The notes below the pieces were generated by a model. The model had not been told where the DNA came from and made no database searches. It saw only the letters and a program-made list of their open reading frames with translations. 64,000 nucleotides of DNA. Origin: CAIYRG01 sp964446945. Its GTDB lineage: Bacteria; Pseudomonadota; Alphaproteobacteria; Micropepsales; Micropepsaceae. Of the stretch, positions 60,901-64,000 are shown one piece after another. The position numbers and the translations under genes were made by a program. The DNA lies in NCBI GenBank assembly GCA_964446945.1, contig CAYUQO010000003.1, positions 363,532-427,531 of the forward strand, read 5' to 3'. Within the stretch, counting starts at the first letter, position 1, and the number at the start of each line of letters is the position of its first letter.

Positions 60901-63900
60901 AACGGCAGCAATGCCGTCAATGTCACCACTTCGAATCTGAACGCAATCACGGCCAACCGTTTGATCGTCGGCAGCACCACAGACACCGCTGCGCTGGCGG
61001 TCAGCGCGAGTACCACGCTTCCTTCGACCATAACGAACCTGACGCTGGTGGCGAGCGGCACGACGAGCGGCGCCACGATTGCTTCAGGCCAGACCCTTCT
61101 GAATCAGAATGCCAGCGGCGACATCCGCCTGCAGGTGGACAAGCTGACCTTTGGCAGTACGACGACGTCGCTCATCCAGTCCACCGGAGCGGGGGGCACG
61201 GTCACAATCTATCCCGATACTCCGACAGCGACGATGAGCATCGGCGGCAATCTCAATCTCAATCTGCCGCTGACATCTCTTTCGGAAATCACGGCTTCCC
61301 GGCTGATCTTTGGCAGCACATCCACCACCGGCGGACTGACGCTCGGCACGACTGCAACCGCTCTCACGCTGGGCTCGGGCATCAGCAATATCAGCCTGAT
61401 CAACAGCACAGTGACGGTCGGGACCGGCACTGTGCTGACCAACGGAAATAGCGGCGGCGACATTACTGTCAACGCCGACACGCTTACTTTTGCCGCCACA
61501 AGCGCAAAACTGGTGGCCAGCGGCACCAACGGCACCCTCAATATTTATCCGATCACCGCCAGCCGCACGATGAGCATTGGTGGTACAGCAAGCCTGAATA
61601 TTCCGGGCACGGTGTTCACCAATTCCCAGATCACCGCCACCACTTTTACGTTTGGCAACACCGCTGACACCGGTGGCCTGACGCTGGGCACGACAACGAC
61701 GGCTCTGACGCTGCCGTCCACCATCACGAACGTAAAGCTCATCAACAGCACGGTGACCGTAGGGTCGGGCGTCACCTTCACCGATGCAACGGCCAATGGA
61801 ACTCTCAGCGTCCAGACCGATGCTCTGTCCTTCGCCGCGACGACTTCCCTGCTGAAATCCACCGGTACGAGCGGCACCGTCTCGATCTATCCGATTACTG
61901 CCAGCCGTCCGATCAATATCGGCGGCGCGTCGGATCCGGGCAGCGATCTCTACATCGGTACCGCCGGGCTCAATCAGATCACGGACAGTACGCTCTCCAT
62001 AGGAAGCACATCGGATACAGGCTTGCTGACGGTGAATGCGGCCCTTGCTTCGTCGCTCAGCACGGACGCACTGAAAAACGTCACCAACCTGTCGCTTTTG
62101 TCAGGCTCCGGGGGCATCTCGATTGCCAATGCGATTGCCATGCCGGCATCCGGCACGCTGACGCTGAACTCGAACAGCACGAGTCCGGGCGTCACCCAGG
62201 CAGCGGCAATAACGCCCACCAGCGGCAGCATCAGTCTGGCCGTCGCAGGCTCTGGCAACTTTACGCTGACCAACAGCGGCAACCAGATTGCTAATTTGTC
62301 GGGTACGGCAGGTTCAGTGTCGCTGACAGATTCCTCCGCGCTCACGGTCACCGCCAGCAATCTCTCCACCTCCAACTCGACCGGTCTGACGCTGAGCGAT
62401 TCGGCATCCGGCGGGATCACCGTGACCGGCACGCTGGGCAGTGGCGGCGCGGGACCGATCTTGCTGAAAGCCGATGCATTTGCCCTCAACAACACCGTGA
62501 CGGCGACCGGCCAGACCGTCACGCTGAGCCGGAACACCTCGACCCTGCCGTTCAATATCGGCGGGACCAGTGATCCAGGCAGCGACGTTTACGTCAGCAC
62601 CGCGAGCCTGAACGAGATTCATGCCGGCACGCTCCAGATCGGAACTGGCTCAGGCAGCGGGCTGATCACGGTGAATGCCGCGCTCAGCAATGCTGCCAGT
62701 GGCGCGCTGCAGAATGTCACCAATCTGACGATCAGCGACGGCACCGGCGGGATCGCGATTGCCAACGCAATCACCATGCCGGCATCGGGCGTGCTGACGC
62801 TGAGCTCTAACAGTACGAGTCCCGGCGTCACCCAGTCGGCCGCGGTCCAGCACTCGTCCGGCAACACGATGAGCCTCTTGCTTTCGGGCAGCGGCCACTT
62901 CAGCCTCGGCAACAGCAGTAATCAGATCGATAATGTATCGGGAAGCGGCACGCAGATCTCGCTGACCGATTCGGTTCCGCTGACGATCACCGCGTCGAAT
63001 GTTACGGCAACCGGCCCGCCGGGGAGCATCTCGATCACTGATTCAAACGCGGGCGGAATCACGCTCACGGGTTCAATCTCGACCAATGGAAATGGGCCGG
63101 TAACCCTTACAACCAATAGCATAACACTCAGCAATACGCTTTCGGCCTCTGGCCAGACCGTGTCGATCCTCCCCTACAGCGCCTCAACCAGTCTGAGCCT
63201 CGCGGCCAGCTCGACTCTCAATCTGACGCAATCCGAACTCAACGAAATCACCGCCGGCAAATTCATATTCGGTGATCCGTCGGTTGCCACTGGCGCTCTG
63301 ACAGTCGCCGGGGCGATTTCCGTGCCCAGCACGATTGGCACGTTCCAGGCATCGACCGCGGGGGCAATCACCATCAACGCATCGTCGTCGATTACCGGCG
63401 CCAGTGGTGGCAACATCACCCTGACGACCGGTACTTCGTTCACCAATAATGATGGTAGCGGTGCGCTCGCGGTCAGCGGCGGCGGACGGTGGCTCGTCTA
63501 TTCGGTCAATCCCGCGAACGACACACGCGGATCGCTTAGCTATGCATTCAAGCAATATGCGACGACATTCCCGGCCACACCCACTCCGGGCAGCGGGAAC
63601 GGGTTCCTTTACACATTGGCGCCGACCATTACCCCCTCGCTGACCGGCAGTGTAAGCAAGACTTATGACGCAACGACGAGTGCGACTCTGTCCGCGGGCA
63701 ATTACTCGTTCAGTGGCGCAGTGGCCGGCGATACCGTCACATTGAACAACCCGGGTACCGGCACCTACAACACAAAGGATCAGGGGAGCAGCAAGACCGT
63801 CAGTGTGAGCGGGATTGCAATCTCGTCCGCCACCAATGGCTCGGTCACTGTTTATGGTTATGCGCTGTCTTCAGGCAGCGCATCCGCCGCGATCGGCACC

Positions 63901-64000
63901 ATAAACCCGAAGACACTGACGGCTCTCGGCACGCTGGCGGGGTCCAACAAGATCTATGACGCGACCACCAGTGCGACGCTGACCGGCAGTGCGGCGCTGC
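57916..64000 (+). CDS. TpsA filamentous-haemagglutinin-like exoprotein, 3' end outside the window
   Basis: An open frame of 2028 codons that runs off the window. The N-terminus has a basic extended signal peptide (about 1-40, ending SASPAHA). It is followed by the TPS secretion domain (about 41-290), with SGNTVDVNQASQRGVVNWQNF and NPAGVVVGANGKV in place of the NPNGI motif. A long right-handed beta-helix region with many GGITVTGT/LTLGTTATAL rungs follows, then VYSVNPANDTRGSL...FKQY and, near the window end, two YDG/MBG-type domains (KTYDATTSATL, KIYDATTSATL). It would be secreted through the divergent TpsB as an adhesin or contact-dependent factor; the C-terminal effector part, if any, is not visible. 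A GTG at 57874 is an alternative start. Confidence 0.88.
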   Translation, partial: MSIGNRNIGQNAGRHACRVAPYLFAISILALNISASPAHAGGTILPSGGKFAAGVGSITTSGNTVDVNQASQRGVVNWQNFSIGQGGTVNINNGSGATLNRVTGGSISNIEGSLKSTGSVYVVNPAGVVVGANGKVVTNGDFVASTRDIGNSQFMNGSTVTAAGNSAGTVNNQGTIVSANGSVTLVGKSVHNSGSISAPNGAANLAAGDNVELSVSIPGANGVQQVNIQSGSGDVTNQGAVAAAQARLDAAGGNVYALATNNGGIIRATGTSTKDGHVYLSAGGNVTVSGTVQAANADGSGGAIMVHAAAQNGTAEVSGTLDASALNPSAPGGDITLSAANVHLLGTASVNAVGGTDGGHILIGGDRHGGLDPTLNISSTPVPDALNTTIDAGARITANGGARGGSAAGNGGDIIIWSNLHTEFDGAISARGGAGGGNGGFLETSSEGLLGFHGTVDTLAPAGQTGNLLLDPADVTICASPCTTTNYTIATGPTTGASTSTILNTDLQTALGSAAVSINTTSTGSGNGDITVNAPVTWAATRALTLTATRNITINASITQTTTTNNAGNAITLNATSGTVTINDGAQVTTRGITSGGVTVNAQSLIVNSTGANTFLGNDTVGSGTSPVVLNITGTYASAGSGGAQLIGSAAFIRSAGTLTLKGDGDFLLSGAGNNVVTTLATGGTTAGLRVNSLSLYDSSGAMTVGATGITALGAVTLQGSGALTLTGGITLPASLGSTSSVTGTATGTLTLNSFPVSAQTGTLTAAALQILGSGTSYTLTGSNNVGIIGGNTGSVSFSNGANALTVDGAGSSSGLTTTGTSGITLSTSNASGITVAATGSLSSSGAGPIALTANAVSFSGPVTASGQSVTIAPSTVSSTMSLNGASTLNLSQSSLNQVTASTLNLGSSTATGVLTVGASGPVSVPSTVTNLILESAAASGAVALSGNLSNANANGSITFQTNVSPSFGSSTLTTDQSTGTVTIQPIGTNVAVSLNGSNAVNVTTSNLNAITANRLIVGSTTDTAALAVSASTTLPSTITNLTLVASGTTSGATIASGQTLLNQNASGDIRLQVDKLTFGSTTTSLIQSTGAGGTVTIYPDTPTATMSIGGNLNLNLPLTSLSEITASRLIFGSTSTTGGLTLGTTATALTLGSGISNISLINSTVTVGTGTVLTNGNSGGDITVNADTLTFAATSAKLVASGTNGTLNIYPITASRTMSIGGTASLNIPGTVFTNSQITATTFTFGNTADTGGLTLGTTTTALTLPSTITNVKLINSTVTVGSGVTFTDATANGTLSVQTDALSFAATTSLLKSTGTSGTVSIYPITASRPINIGGASDPGSDLYIGTAGLNQITDSTLSIGSTSDTGLLTVNAALASSLSTDALKNVTNLSLLSGSGGISIANAIAMPASGTLTLNSNSTSPGVTQAAAITPTSGSISLAVAGSGNFTLTNSGNQIANLSGTAGSVSLTDSSALTVTASNLSTSNSTGLTLSDSASGGITVTGTLGSGGAGPILLKADAFALNNTVTATGQTVTLSRNTSTLPFNIGGTSDPGSDVYVSTASLNEIHAGTLQIGTGSGSGLITVNAALSNAASGALQNVTNLTISDGTGGIAIANAITMPASGVLTLSSNSTSPGVTQSAAVQHSSGNTMSLLLSGSGHFSLGNSSNQIDNVSGSGTQISLTDSVPLTITASNVTATGPPGSISITDSNAGGITLTGSISTNGNGPVTLTTNSITLSNTLSASGQTVSILPYSASTSLSLAASSTLNLTQSELNEITAGKFIFGDPSVATGALTVAGAISVPSTIGTFQASTAGAITINASSSITGASGGNITLTTGTSFTNNDGSGALAVSGGGRWLVYSVNPANDTRGSLSYAFKQYATTFPATPTPGSGNGFLYTLAPTITPSLTGSVSKTYDATTSATLSAGNYSFSGAVAGDTVTLNNPGTGTYNTKDQGSSKTVSVSGIAISSATNGSVTVYGYALSSGSASAAIGTINPKTLTALGTLAGSNKIYDATTSATLTGSAAL
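60853..61872 (+). repeat. three ~113-residue tandem repeats in TpsA
   Basis: Units starting at 60853, 61195 and 61531 (342, 336 and 342 bp) each begin GTxxIxPI and contain a TTDTxxL...STTLPSTITNLTL-like block. They have diverged at most third positions yet keep frame and spacing, so they are protein-level beta-helix modules. Confidence 0.75.
61921..63160 (+). repeat. two ~213-residue tandem repeats in TpsA
   Basis: Units beginning GGASDPGSDLYIGTAGLNQI (61921) and GGTSDPGSDVYVSTASLNEI (62560) share the later blocks IANAIAMPASGTLTLNSNST and SPGVTQ(A/S)A, then LTDSSALTVTASNLS-like segments. The second unit fades near 63160. Diverged DNA with a conserved frame indicates old internal duplication. 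Confidence 0.75.

Noticed and set aside
59016..63555. Series of minus-strand frames of 60-190 codons opposite tpsA
   Set aside because: They are Val/Pro-rich reflections of the repetitive Ser/Thr/Gly codons of TpsA and lack ribosome sites.

Overview
The window looks like chromosomal DNA of an alphaproteobacterium. The reasons are high G+C, a complete alphaproteobacterial-style type VI secretion operon, a PmtA-like phospholipid methyltransferase close to Psd/PssA, aromatic-acid catabolism genes, and dispersed intergenic palindromes of a kind common in Rhizobiales and relatives. The species cannot be named from the sequence alone. No tRNA, rRNA, CRISPR array or intact insertion sequence was recognised.

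Layout. (1) 1-1.7 kb, plus strand: a DUF3311 / sodium:solute symporter pair. (2) 1.7-24.0 kb, minus strand: one compact T6SS operon read tssJ-K-L-M-A-B-C-hcp-tssE-F-G, an unrecognised 551-aa protein, clpV, vgrG, a MORN-repeat protein, a PAAR-like tip and a SPOR-domain protein. (3) 24.0-38.3 kb: aromatic-acid catabolism. A gentisate block on the minus strand (FAH-family hydrolase, AAHS-type MFS, 4,5-dihydroxyphthalate-decarboxylase-like protein, gentisate dioxygenase, 3-hydroxybenzoate 6-hydroxylase) is followed by a DRE-TIM synthase, an MFS porter, two unrecognised proteins, a CcoP-like di-haem lipoprotein, a double-cupin protein and a two-subunit Rieske oxygenase. (4) 38.3-51.8 kb: housekeeping and accessory genes separated by seven copies of a palindromic repeat. 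They include FKBP, a Bug receptor, DUF190/CrcB around twin beta-propeller genes, a cobalamin riboswitch with BtuB, a PduO-type adenosyltransferase, Psd-PssA, an MFS porter and PmtA. (5) 51.9-64.0 kb: a divergent two-partner secretion locus with an extraordinary 1839-residue TpsB and a TpsA exoprotein that runs off the window.

How the genes work together. The T6SS has every core component in one transcription unit with a good sigma-70-like promoter just upstream of tssJ. It lacks visible Fha/PpkA/PppA/TagF regulators and any recognised toxin, so the 551-aa protein beside clpV is the best cargo or accessory candidate. The catabolic block plausibly takes 3-hydroxybenzoate through gentisate and maleylpyruvate to central metabolites. 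The Rieske oxygenase feeds something unidentified and its electron-transfer partners are not here.

The most unusual object is the TpsB at 51.9-57.5 kb. An IS1595-type transposase zinc-ribbon/helical domain and about 1000 Pro/Ala-rich residues precede a single predicted inner-membrane helix, a periplasmic Pro-rich linker, a POTRA domain and the outer-membrane barrel. If translated as one chain it would span the whole envelope and place a nucleic-acid-binding-like domain in the cytoplasm.
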